From the NCBI GenBank assembly GCA_035946625.1, contig DASYZE010000075.1, forward strand, positions 1 to 64,000: a DNA stretch of 64,000 nt, read 5' to 3'. The notes below the pieces were generated by a model. That model was not told the origin of the DNA and searched no databases. It saw only the letters and a list, made by a program, of their open reading frames with translations. The position numbers were made by a program, and so were the translations under genes. Within the stretch, counting starts at the first letter, position 1, and every line of letters starts with the position of its first letter. Positions 16,993 to 24,955 of the stretch are shown piece by piece. Origin of the DNA: DASYXZ01 sp035946625. GTDB taxonomy: Bacteria; Acidobacteriota; Terriglobia; UBA7540.

Positions 16993-18045
16993 TTATTTCC
17001 TGGGTGCGTTCCAGAGAAGTTCGATGGTCACCCCGCCATGCGACTCGGTGTCGAGGTAGGCAAAGCGGCCGATGCTTCCGTGCATGTCCCACCCGCCGCT
17101 CTGCGAAACAGCCGCGCCCCGAGTCTTCATTAGAGCGATCGCTTCGTCCATGTCTTTCACTTCGAACGCGATGTGGTGAAGCCCTTCGCCGTGGGCTTTC
17201 AAATACTCGTCATAGACGCTCGGTCCGACGAGCGACTGGATCCATTCGAAATACGGGTCTGGCCAGCGCCACCAGCCCAAGTCCATTTCAAACTTCCCTG
17301 GTTGGCCGCGATAAATCCGGTTCAGGCTGATATTGTGATCGATGCTCATGCCGCCAAAGCCGAGACTTTGGTAGAACTCATCCACTTTATGGACATCCCG
17401 CACCACCGGGGCAAAGTGCGTATTTCGTTGGAAGGGGTATTCGTTCGCGGCAATGTGGGTGGGATCGGATGGAGCCGCATCGGGATCGTACACCAGCTCG
17501 ATCGTGATCCCTCCTCCCTTGGGGGCGGTGTTCAAGTAGACGAACTGGCCATTTCCTTTGGTCCCTTCCCAGCTTCCACTTTGGATGACGTCGACGCCCT
17601 TACTTTTAAAATAGTTCACTTGCCCCTTAAGTTGTTCAGCGCTGCTCATGCCGTACGCCAAGTGATGAACTCCGTCGCCGTGTTTTTTTAGGAATTCGTT
17701 GTAAACGCTCCAACCTTTGACCGGCTGAATCCACTCAATCCGTGTGCTACCCAAGTCCGCGAAGGCCATTTTGAGGGTTAGCGACGTAACCTTGCCGCGG
17801 TAAGTGATGTGAGGAAAGTCGCGTGGCGGCATTCGCTGGATATGCTTAATCCCCAGCTTTTCCCAATAATCCAACACTGGGTCAAGGTCCTTCACCACCC
17901 AACCCATGTGCGCCGCGTGTTTGTAAATCGTGGTGTCCACCGTGGGCTTGGCCACGTCTGTGGGGGAGGCGGGCATTCCGAGCGAGCTGGCAAAAAGACA
18001 ATTAAGCGAAATGACCACTGACAGAATTCGTTTCGGGTAATACAT
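16993..18045 (-). CDS. Exported protein with two glyoxalase/VOC domains
   Basis: A 350-residue protein. The ATG at 18045 follows GGAGGCTCACC and begins a signal peptide (ILSVVISLNCLFASSLG); an in-frame extension of 28 codons upstream has no ribosome site. Two vicinal-oxygen-chelate domains follow: HMGWVVKDLDPVLDYWEKLG to GITIELVYDP (about 45-195) and HFAPVVRDVHKVDEFYQSLG to GVTIELLW (about 210-348). Each keeps a HH motif (VHHLAYGM, LHHIAFEV) and a terminal Glu, the usual metal ligands. VOC proteins are mostly cytoplasmic, so export is unusual. Reaction unknown: isomerase, dioxygenase or resistance protein are all possible. Confidence 0.85.
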   Translation of the reverse strand: MYYPKRILSVVISLNCLFASSLGMPASPTDVAKPTVDTTIYKHAAHMGWVVKDLDPVLDYWEKLGIKHIQRMPPRDFPHITYRGKVTSLTLKMAFADLGSTRIEWIQPVKGWSVYNEFLKKHGDGVHHLAYGMSSAEQLKGQVNYFKSKGVDVIQSGSWEGTKGNGQFVYLNTAPKGGGITIELVYDPDAAPSDPTHIAANEYPFQRNTHFAPVVRDVHKVDEFYQSLGFGGMSIDHNISLNRIYRGQPGKFEMDLGWWRWPDPYFEWIQSLVGPSVYDEYLKAHGEGLHHIAFEVKDMDEAIALMKTRGAAVSQSGGWDMHGSIGRFAYLDTESHGGVTIELLWNAPRK

Positions 18046-18166
18046 GGTGAGCCTCCATAGAAACACTATCACCCAATCGCGTGCGTTGCACCGGCGCACC
18101 AAGATCTCCTTGGTTTGCAGAACACACATCGCGACCTCCCAGCCTGGAATTCACGACGCTTCCAAC

Positions 18167-18195
18167 TTGACCCAACGTAGTTTTGGCACAATAAT
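18167..18195 (+). promoter_or_regulatory. Sigma-70-like promoter of the Ser/Thr kinase gene
   Basis: TTGACC, a 17-base spacer, then AATAAT (five of six matches to each box). The predicted start is about 40 bases ahead of the kinase ATG. Confidence 0.6.
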
Positions 18196-18240
18196 TGCAG
18201 CCAATTCATTGGGAAATATTGCTCAGGCTGTTAACGCGCT

Positions 18241-19710
18241 ATGGATAGCTCGGGATCCGAAGTTTACGGGCAAACCGGCGAACCTACCCAGGGTGGCGAA
18301 GAAACCCGCCATTCGACGCCCATGCTCGCCCCCGAGCAGAAACTGGGCAGATACGTTCTGATGCAGAAGCTGGGGGCAGGCGGCATCGGCGAAGTGTGGA
18401 AGGCGCGCGACACGCGGCTGAATCGCGTGGTGGCGCTGAAATTTATTGCCGCCCAGCGCCCGGGCTCTTCGCCGGTACGTGATTTGCTGCGCGAAGCGCG
18501 CGCCGCCTCCGCCCTGAACCATCCCAATATCGTTACTATTTTCGAGGTCGGCGAAGGGGCGGACTCCGCTTACCTGGCCATGGAGTTCGTGGAGGGAGAA
18601 ACCCTTCGCACACGGCTAAAGCGATCTCCGTTGCCGCTGCATGAGGTGCTGGAGCTTGCGCAACAAATCGTTACCGGCCTTGCCGCCGCGCACCGCAACG
18701 GAATTGTCCACCGCGATTTGAAACCGGAAAACATTATGCTTCGCGTGGATGGCCTGGTGAAGCTGATGGATTTCGGTTTGGCGAAAGTGGTTCCCTGGGC
18801 CGAAGCGAGTACCGCGGGGGTGGCTCCAGCAAGCGCGACAACCGAGAGCGGCGCCATCGTGGGCACGCTTACTTACATGTCTCCCGAGCAGGCGCGCGGG
18901 CGCCCAGTGACCGCCGCCAGCGATGTCTTCTCATTCGGAATTGTCTTCTACGAACTGCTGACGGGAGAGCATCCCTTCAAAGCTGAGACGGCGATGGACA
19001 CGCTAACCGCCATTCTAAGCAGGGAACCTTTGAGTGTAAGCGCCAAGGCACCGGCCGTGCCGCCGGCGGTGAGTGCCATTGCAGCACGCACGCTTGAAAA
19101 AGATTCTAGCCAGCGCTATCCCTCGGGCGCGGAGCTTTCGGCGGAGTTGAAGCAAGCAATGTCAGCAGGAGTCACGCCGGCCGGCGTGGCTGAAACCCTG
19201 CCCCTGATCCGGCACAAGCCGCGCTGGATGCAGGCCATTGGGGCGGCGTTGATGGCTGCGATTCTCGGGGTGGCCGCGTGGCGTTTACGTTCGTCACCTA
19301 CCGGCGTGAGCCGGGTTACTCCTGTTCGGTCCATCGCTGTGATGAATTTCCGCAACGAACCCGATGACCAGGGCGCCGCGCCACTGGCGCAGGATTTGCC
19401 GGAAGAATTGGGCACCGCGCTTTCCAAAACAGGATTGCAAATCGCCTCGCACGAGAGCGTTCTGGATTTGGGCGGCGCAACCAAACCCCGCGAGGTGGGC
19501 GCGCAGCTTGGCGTGGACGCGGTGCTGGACGGAAGCGTGCGCTCGCAAGGCAGCAAATTCAAGGTACACGTGGAGGTCGCCAATACGCGCACGGGATTCA
19601 TGGTGTGGAGCGAAACGTTTACCGTCGAAGCTCAGGACGCGCTCAATAGCGAGCAGAAGACCGCGGCAGAAATCGCGCAAGAATTGCGCCAAGCGCTGGC
19701 AACGAAATGA
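18241..19710 (+). CDS. Membrane Ser/Thr protein kinase with TolB-like C-terminal domain
   Basis: A 489-residue Hanks-type kinase. The Gly loop LGAGGIGEV is at about 44-52, the ATP-site Lys in VALKFI near 67, the catalytic HRDLKPEN at 157-164 with Asp159, and DFG at 177-179; MSPEQARG replaces the APE block, as is usual in bacteria. After the kinase (to about 300) one transmembrane helix (GAALMAAILGVAAW, about 333-346) leads to an extracytoplasmic domain beginning SIAVMNFRNE and containing VLDGSVRSQG, the TolB/FlgO-like fold often fused to acidobacterial kinases and cyclases. It probably signals across the inner membrane. The ATG has no strong ribosome site. Confidence 0.92.
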   Translation: MDSSGSEVYGQTGEPTQGGEETRHSTPMLAPEQKLGRYVLMQKLGAGGIGEVWKARDTRLNRVVALKFIAAQRPGSSPVRDLLREARAASALNHPNIVTIFEVGEGADSAYLAMEFVEGETLRTRLKRSPLPLHEVLELAQQIVTGLAAAHRNGIVHRDLKPENIMLRVDGLVKLMDFGLAKVVPWAEASTAGVAPASATTESGAIVGTLTYMSPEQARGRPVTAASDVFSFGIVFYELLTGEHPFKAETAMDTLTAILSREPLSVSAKAPAVPPAVSAIAARTLEKDSSQRYPSGAELSAELKQAMSAGVTPAGVAETLPLIRHKPRWMQAIGAALMAAILGVAAWRLRSSPTGVSRVTPVRSIAVMNFRNEPDDQGAAPLAQDLPEELGTALSKTGLQIASHESVLDLGGATKPREVGAQLGVDAVLDGSVRSQGSKFKVHVEVANTRTGFMVWSETFTVEAQDALNSEQKTAAEIAQELRQALATK

Positions 19711-19866
19711 TGCAATTGAGGCGTGGCGCGGGCATCCTGCCCGTAACGTTTGGGCTGTAAACCTTCGCACCACCGGCGGACTGGAAGGCCGCGCCACCAA
19801 GTACAACGCGGGGTTGGCAATTGAAGTGCCTTTCAAGCTGATGGTGAATTGAGTCAAGGAGTGGCG

Positions 19867-21735
19867 ATGAGCCGGATTCCTATGAGAAACCAAAAGATAA
19901 AGCACGTGATGAGGTTCCTAACGCCAAGAATTCTGGCGGCAATGGTGGCAGTTTTATGGGCGGTTGGACCGATGGAGGCCGCAGAAGCCAGTTTGAACAA
20001 AGTATCGGAAACTCAAGTGGAGATAAGCGGCGGAAGCGGGAAGGACGCTTGGCGACTTCGGTACGGAACGATGCTGGCCGAATTCAAGCCACATTTCGTC
20101 GCCAGCGAAGGAAACCGTGCCTGGTACAGTTATGGCGGATGGCTGCGATGGATCGATACTCAGAAGGGATTGGTCATCGGTCGGTGGCATTTTCCGGCAG
20201 AAATCGTCAATCTCACTCCCGAGGGCGCCAAGATTCAGGTGGAAATCCAAGAGGGAGATCCCGCGCATGAGGCTCACCGCGAATTGACACTTGACCCAGC
20301 CGATCCGCATGTTCCTTACTGGCCGACCGACTTCTTGATGCTCTATGGAATACCTCTGAATGAGGGACGGATGCTTTGGCCGTCGGTTATCAACGTAGGT
20401 GGGCCAGGGAAAAATTCAGCCGAAGAGGCCAAAAAGATTCTGCCCGAACTGGAAGAAGCGGTGCGGCGCGATCCACTCACACCCTGGTTTCGCATCGGGC
20501 TTGGCAGAGTTTTGAGAGATATGGGCGATCCCCGCGCCACCGAAGTATTTCAGGAAGCCATAAATACTCCCGCAACGGACTTCACTGAGCTTCTCCCCAT
20601 CTCAACTTATTTTGATTCCAGGGGCGAAAATGACCTGGCCCGCGCTGCCTTTGAGCGCGGCTATCAGGATTTCTGGCAAAAGGGCAACGACCCCAGATTG
20701 TTCTCGGCGATCATCGACCGGCTTATGGTCTATTCTCCCAAAGGAAGTGATTGGGGAAATCCTGCCACGCCGCACGGTCGGGAATTGATCGAGCGCTCGT
20801 ACAAGCTGATGCCTTACGGAGAGGGATCTCAATTTGCCTGGCAACTTTATGCCGATTACTTGGCCGCGCATGGGTCAACCGATGATGCTCGGCTTTGGCG
20901 GGCGCGCGCTGAGGATTCCGAGCAAAATGCCGGCTTCTTCGGCAAATTTGGAATACAGACGGATCGCTCGCTCTTGCTCACTTTTAGCTCGGTGTGGGCT
21001 GCCTTACTTTATATGCTTGTGCTTTTTGCACGATACCGGCCCCAGCGCCGGCTCGATCTGGCGGCAATCGAGCGGACCGCCGGAATAACACGGGGCTTTG
21101 CCTTTTTCAACACAGAGTATTGGTCCCGGCGCCAGAGGGTTGTCTTCTTCATAATCGTATTGGTGGGATGGTTCGGCATTGGTCTGACCGGGGAATATGT
21201 TGAGGCAATTTTGCGGCGAGCGTCTATGCCCATCAGCGCCGGGGCAGGCAGTTTTGGTGGTCCGCTCGCCATCGACAGATTTGAAAACCACCTGCGTCCA
21301 TCGGCCCAAAGGGACCTCCTGCTCGCCGATGCTTACCAGCAGGATGGACAGTTTGATAAAGCGGAATCTCTCTATCGACTGCTTCCCCAGTTTGCCGAGA
21401 GTTGGAATAACCTGGGGGTGATCCTAAAGGCAGCGGGAAAGGACCAGCAAGCCAAGGCGGCGTTCGAGAAAGCTCTTGAGCTCGATCCGAAAATGGCAGA
21501 GGCGGCACTCAACTTGGGGCGTCCGCCAGGCGACTTCTGGACGGAACAACATCAGAAATACCTGCCGGGCCGGCCCATGATTGCCCCACCGGGAGGGACC
21601 CATATCGTAGATGCATTGATGGGAGGATCCACCGCGATGGTCTTTCTGCGAGCTTTAGAAGGGCCTTTCTCGACAGGTGGTTTTGGTCCTGATTTTGAGC
21701 TGCAAAGGAATTTTCTCGGGTGGAGGTGGTTATGA
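19867..21735 (+). CDS. Membrane protein with C-terminal TPR repeats
   Basis: A 622-residue protein. I take the ATG at 19867, five bases after AAGGAG. It has an N-terminal signal or anchor helix (ILAAMVAVLWAVGPM), a large periplasmic part with a TPR-like stretch around residues 190-260 (AVRRDPLTPWFRIGLGRVL), then two more membrane helices (LLLTFSSVWAALLYMLVLF and VVFFIIVLVGWFGIGLTG), and a TPR unit near the C-terminus (WNNLGVILKAAGKDQQAKAA). No catalytic motif was recognised. Its stop overlaps the next ATG (21732-21735), so the two proteins are translationally coupled and probably act together at the membrane. Confidence 0.8.
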   Translation: MSRIPMRNQKIKHVMRFLTPRILAAMVAVLWAVGPMEAAEASLNKVSETQVEISGGSGKDAWRLRYGTMLAEFKPHFVASEGNRAWYSYGGWLRWIDTQKGLVIGRWHFPAEIVNLTPEGAKIQVEIQEGDPAHEAHRELTLDPADPHVPYWPTDFLMLYGIPLNEGRMLWPSVINVGGPGKNSAEEAKKILPELEEAVRRDPLTPWFRIGLGRVLRDMGDPRATEVFQEAINTPATDFTELLPISTYFDSRGENDLARAAFERGYQDFWQKGNDPRLFSAIIDRLMVYSPKGSDWGNPATPHGRELIERSYKLMPYGEGSQFAWQLYADYLAAHGSTDDARLWRARAEDSEQNAGFFGKFGIQTDRSLLLTFSSVWAALLYMLVLFARYRPQRRLDLAAIERTAGITRGFAFFNTEYWSRRQRVVFFIIVLVGWFGIGLTGEYVEAILRRASMPISAGAGSFGGPLAIDRFENHLRPSAQRDLLLADAYQQDGQFDKAESLYRLLPQFAESWNNLGVILKAAGKDQQAKAAFEKALELDPKMAEAALNLGRPPGDFWTEQHQKYLPGRPMIAPPGGTHIVDALMGGSTAMVFLRALEGPFSTGGFGPDFELQRNFLGWRWL

Positions 21736-22136
21736 TTCCCACAATTATTGCAGTTATTCTTTTGCTTTATGCGGTGGGGTTGCTGTTTCTCTTGCCCATG
21801 CGCGACGTATCCCAGCCGCCGGGAAGGCGGCAGCCCGCATGGGAAGTGCTTTTTCCCGGTACTTCGCCGGCCTGGCACGTTTTCGGCGGGCTCGTTCTCA
21901 TCGCCTGGACCTACTTCGTGCTCCAGATTTTGCTCATTTTTTTTATTGGAACTTGCTACCTGCTCACGGGGGACGCGACACCCTCAACCCTTGCCTATGG
22001 AGTTCCGGGCACGAATACTGCCTTGGATCTTTTCAGGCTGATTAATCCGAGTTGGGTTTGGGTATATCTGGCTCCGGCGGTTTTATTTGCGGTGAACCTC
22101 TTCGTAGTGCTGCGCTCCCGGGGCCGGGCGGCGTAG
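21732..22136 (+). CDS. Small integral membrane protein coupled to the TPR protein
   Basis: A 134-residue protein with about three membrane helices (IIAVILLLYAVGLLFLLPM, FGGLVLIAWTYFVLQILLIF and VWVYLAPAVLFAVNLFVVL). The ATG at 21732 overlaps the previous stop codon and is preceded by GGAGGTG; an in-frame GTG four codons earlier is less likely. I do not recognise the family. Overlap with the TPR gene suggests that the two form a membrane complex. Confidence 0.75.
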   Translation: MIPTIIAVILLLYAVGLLFLLPMRDVSQPPGRRQPAWEVLFPGTSPAWHVFGGLVLIAWTYFVLQILLIFFIGTCYLLTGDATPSTLAYGVPGTNTALDLFRLINPSWVWVYLAPAVLFAVNLFVVLRSRGRAA

Positions 22137-22212
22137 CACGGGCGTCCCGCCGGTGGGATTTCTGATGTTCGATTAACGATTGAAACCAGATGCCAGTGGT
22201 CGCAGTGACTTT

Positions 22213-22269
22213 GTAGCGGGGCTCTGTGAGCGCCGATTTTGTGTCACGCCGATCATAGATCGCCGCTAC
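22213..22269. repeat. GTAGCGG...CCGCTAC palindromic element
   Basis: Outer arms GTAGCGG and CCGCTAC flank inner short palindromes (GCTCTGTGAGC and GATCATAGATC). It sits between the converging small membrane gene and the sigma-54 activator and reaches into the last codons of the latter. Related to the element at 2746-2798; it may serve as a bidirectional terminator. Confidence 0.5.
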
Positions 22270-23810
22270 CAAGCGGCTCCCTCGGAAACTCCCAGACGCT
22301 GCATTTTCGTCCGCAGCCCTTCGCGGCTGATCCCCAATACTTCTGCCGCGCGCGTTCGATTGCCCCCCGTGTGTTCAAGCACCGCAAGGATCAGCCGCTT
22401 TTCCATTTCCGCCAGTGACATGGGTGCCAAGGTCTGGGCGCGCGGCTGAGTCTGCGCCGCCATGGCGGCGGGGGTTGGCGATAGGCCCAGAATCCTCTCG
22501 TTCAGCGCGCTTGATTCAATGGTCGCGCCTGGCGGCGAGACGGCGACCAGCCGCGCGATTTCACTTTCCAGTTCGCGAACGTTGCCCGGAAAAGTGTAGG
22601 CGGAAAGCACCGCCAGGCAATCTCCCGACAAGTGCGGAGCGCGTCGAGCGTAGCGCGCGGCATAGTCGCGCAGGAATTGGTCCGCCAGCAGTTGGACGTC
22701 GTGCGGCCGCTCGCGCAGCGGCGGGATTTTGAGTGTGATGCCTGAGATACGGTAAAAAAGGTCGCTGCGGAATCTTCCCTCTTCCACTTCGCGGGCCAGA
22801 TCTTTGTTGGTGGCGGCCACAAATCGCACATCCACCGTCTCCGCGCGCACTGAGCCGAGTCGGGTGAATTCGCCGGACTGCAGAACTCGAAGCAAGCGCG
22901 GCTGGAGTTCCGGCGGCAACTCGCCCACTTCGTCCAGAAAGAACGTTCCCCGATGGGCAGCGGCGATCAGCCCCACGCGGTCGCGGTTGGCGCCCGTATA
23001 GGCGCCGCGCACGGTCCCGAACAACTCAGACTCGATCAGGCTGGCGGGAATGGCGCCGCAGTTGAGCACCACAAAAGGTCCCTGGGCGCGCGCGCTATGG
23101 CGATAAAGGGCGCGCGCCATCAACTCTTTTCCCGTGCCCGTTTCGCCTTGAATCAGCACCGCGAGCTCGGTGGGCGCCACCTGTCGCACCGTCTTTAATA
23201 CTTCAGCCATTCCGGCGTCGGCGGTGACAATGCCATCCGTCTCGCCCAGGCCTGACTCCATTTCTCGCGCGTGCTTTCGTGCCAACTCGATGGCCACGGC
23301 GGTGCGCAAACGGGGCGCGGCCAGGCGGCATATTTCGTCCAGCAGTTCGCGCTGGCGTTCCGTGAAGCGGTTAGTGACATCGCGATTCTCCAGGTAGATG
23401 AGCGCGAAGGCTTGGTTGGAAACCACCAGCGGAGCGCAAAGCACCGATCGCAAGCCCAGTCGCTTGACGCTTGGGTTCTCGCCAAAGCGCTCCGAAGCCA
23501 GAGCGTCGCCCACCCTCATGGCGCGCCCGCTCTCGACCACAGCGGCGGAAATCGATCCGCTCACTTCCTCTTCGGTGCGGGCGAGTGCTTCGCTTTTGAA
23601 GTTGCGCGCCACCGCAGCTCGAAATTTGGCCTCGCCCGCGGCGCCCTCGCGCACCACCACAAATCCGCGGTCGGCCGCCAGCCCTTCAATGGTCACGTCG
23701 AGCAACGCGGCCAGCAGCTCACCGTAATCCCGCTCGCCGAGTAAGGTTCGCGCCACGCGATAGAGCAGGGTTAATTCTTCCACATTGAAATTGTTGGCTT
23801 CTGCGCTCAC
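22266..23810 (-). CDS. Sigma-54-dependent activator with GAF sensor domain
   Basis: A 514-residue transcription factor. The frame is open further upstream, but the family-like sequence begins around the GTG at 23810 (SAEANNFNVEELTLLYRVAR), which I take as the start; an ATG at 23877 is an alternative. A GAF domain spans about 20-175, then an AAA+ domain with Walker A GETGTGKE, the sigma-54 loop as GAYTGA (Tyr replaces the common Phe) and Walker B FFLDEVGELP, then a Fis-type helix-turn-helix at the end (NRTRAAEVLGISREGLRTKM). The GAF ligand is unknown. It is divergent from the CRP-like promoter region at 24.1-24.4 kb. Confidence 0.92.
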   Translation of the reverse strand: MSAEANNFNVEELTLLYRVARTLLGERDYGELLAALLDVTIEGLAADRGFVVVREGAAGEAKFRAAVARNFKSEALARTEEEVSGSISAAVVESGRAMRVGDALASERFGENPSVKRLGLRSVLCAPLVVSNQAFALIYLENRDVTNRFTERQRELLDEICRLAAPRLRTAVAIELARKHAREMESGLGETDGIVTADAGMAEVLKTVRQVAPTELAVLIQGETGTGKELMARALYRHSARAQGPFVVLNCGAIPASLIESELFGTVRGAYTGANRDRVGLIAAAHRGTFFLDEVGELPPELQPRLLRVLQSGEFTRLGSVRAETVDVRFVAATNKDLAREVEEGRFRSDLFYRISGITLKIPPLRERPHDVQLLADQFLRDYAARYARRAPHLSGDCLAVLSAYTFPGNVRELESEIARLVAVSPPGATIESSALNERILGLSPTPAAMAAQTQPRAQTLAPMSLAEMEKRLILAVLEHTGGNRTRAAEVLGISREGLRTKMQRLGVSEGAAW

Positions 23811-24075
23811 ATGAAATTCCCTGGGCGGACTATAGCATTGTCGGGTATTGCGGGGGAACGAAAGAAAGCGGGGCATGGCCGTTGATCCTGCCCAATCTCG
23901 GCCACGCATTGCTTGATGGGTCGCAGCTCGAATGGGCCTCCACGTAGCGCCGGGCCCGCAGGCGGGATCGGCGCCTTGGTTTTCTCTGGCGCACGGCCCC
24001 CCGCATGGCGGGGTCAGGTCTACGGCAAACAGAGCCACAAGCGTAAAGCTGGGAATTTCATCCATCACCAAAAGG

Positions 24076-24091
24076 TGTGATGTAAATCACT
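24076..24091. promoter_or_regulatory. CRP/FNR-like site upstream of the candidate small RNA
   Basis: TGTGA-N6-TCACT, close to the CRP consensus. Its centre (24083.5) is 41.5 bp upstream of 24125, where a weak -10 (GATGCT at 24113-24118) would start a plus-strand transcript. Confidence 0.45.
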
Positions 24092-24124
24092 GCAAGCAAA
24101 CCGTAATGGAGCGATGCTCACACT

Positions 24125-24280
24125 GGCAGTAAGTAGGAAGTCTGGTGGCGGAAGGTGAGATCGAAACAGTCACCCCGGCGGCCGCTGGAGGTTGTGAGAG
24201 CGTGCCGAGGGTTCCTGCGCTCGGTAGCCCCGTAAGGATGTGCGGCTCACCGCGATCTCCTTCCGCCATCTTTTAGTTTC
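24125..24280 (+). ncRNA. Candidate structured small RNA
   Basis: A 16-bp stem with one 2-nt bulge is formed by 24146-24163 (TGGCGGAAGG, TG bulge, AGATCG) and 24253-24268 (CGATCT, CCTTCCGCCA). It closes about 89 bases containing a second hairpin (GCCGAG...CTCGGT), and an alternative pairing GGTGAG/CTCACC is possible. The stem is followed by ATCTTTTAGTTT, which could end transcription. No good open reading frame fits. The plus strand is preferred because a CRP-like site sits just upstream; the class of RNA is unknown. Confidence 0.4.
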
Positions 24281-24374
24281 CCCCCTCCCAAATTATTCGT
24301 TGGCGCCAACTTCTTCATCCATCGGAACCCTGATTCGCCGCCTCTTGCGTTCAAATTTCCCGCGCCCAAGCCCC

Positions 24375-24390
24375 TGTGACGGCGGTCACA
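24375..24390. promoter_or_regulatory. CRP/FNR-like site, upstream copy, for the small membrane gene
   Basis: TGTGA-N6-TCACA, an exact match to the classic CRP half-sites. Centred 22 bp upstream of a second, weaker site. Confidence 0.55.
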
Positions 24391-24396
24391 AACAAT

Positions 24397-24412
24397 TGTG
24401 ATAACAGACACT
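24397..24412. promoter_or_regulatory. CRP/FNR-like site, proximal weaker copy
   Basis: TGTGA-N6-ACACT; the right half is degenerate. A -10-like TATTCT at 24434-24439 predicts a start near 24446, which puts this site at exactly -41.5. Confidence 0.4.
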
Positions 24413-24561
24413 GAACCGCCGGGCCTTCAATCGTATTCTTCGCGTGTAAGTTGGCGCCAGGCAAATAAGAATGAAGTGCATTAACCCGGCCCGGAAAAGT
24501 GCCGGGGATTGTTCGCCCGCTTGCCGGAGGCCCGATCGAATTTCAGATCAGGAGAATGTTT

Positions 24562-24846
24562 ATGAATTTCATTCCCTACATTTCCACTTGGTCGGTTCTT
24601 GCGCTGGTCGTGCTGGCGATTGGGGTTTATCGAATCACCCTCGCCCGCCGCGATGACCGCTCCCTGGACCTGATGGTGCAGGATGAGCACGTGATCGCGG
24701 ACCAGAAACAGGCCGTCAAAAGAATTAAAACCATCGATCACTGGGGGCAGGCTCTCACCATCCTCACCGTCCTCTACGGCCTGGCGATTGCCTTTGTCTA
24801 TTTCTATCAAGTGTGGCAGGAAGCCACCAGGATTCCCGGCCGCTGA
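24562..24846 (+). CDS. Small two-helix membrane protein under CRP-like control
   Basis: A 94-residue protein. The ATG at 24562 follows AGGAG by seven bases; an in-frame open stretch runs further upstream without a ribosome site. It has an N-terminal helix (YISTWSVLALVVLAIGVYRI), a charged central segment (MVQDEHVIADQKQAVKRIKTI) of about 20 residues and a second helix (LTILTVLYGLAIAFVYFY). I recognise no named family, though small proteins of this design are common in this phylum. The upstream CRP/FNR-type sites suggest induction by redox, oxygen or cyclic nucleotide signals. Confidence 0.7.
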   Translation: MNFIPYISTWSVLALVVLAIGVYRITLARRDDRSLDLMVQDEHVIADQKQAVKRIKTIDHWGQALTILTVLYGLAIAFVYFYQVWQEATRIPGR

Positions 24847-24914
24847 TGACGGACTCCGGCGCGGGCGCTCGACGGATGCCAGAATTGTGCGCTGACCACA
24901 AGGGGGAAAGTGAC

Positions 24915-24939
24915 GGGAGCCTCGCCGTGCAAGGCTCCC
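24915..24939. terminator. Bidirectional hairpin between convergent genes
   Basis: An 8-bp perfect stem (GGGAGCCT/AGGCTCCC) with a 9-base loop between the stops of the small membrane gene and the giant surface protein. No long T-run, so it may be a weak terminator in both directions. Confidence 0.55.
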
Positions 24940-24955
24940 GTGGCATTCGCTTTGA

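Noticed and set aside
24087..24269. A 60-residue minus-strand protein over the candidate small RNA
   Set aside because: Low-complexity composition, no ribosome site, and the region is better explained by base-paired structure.
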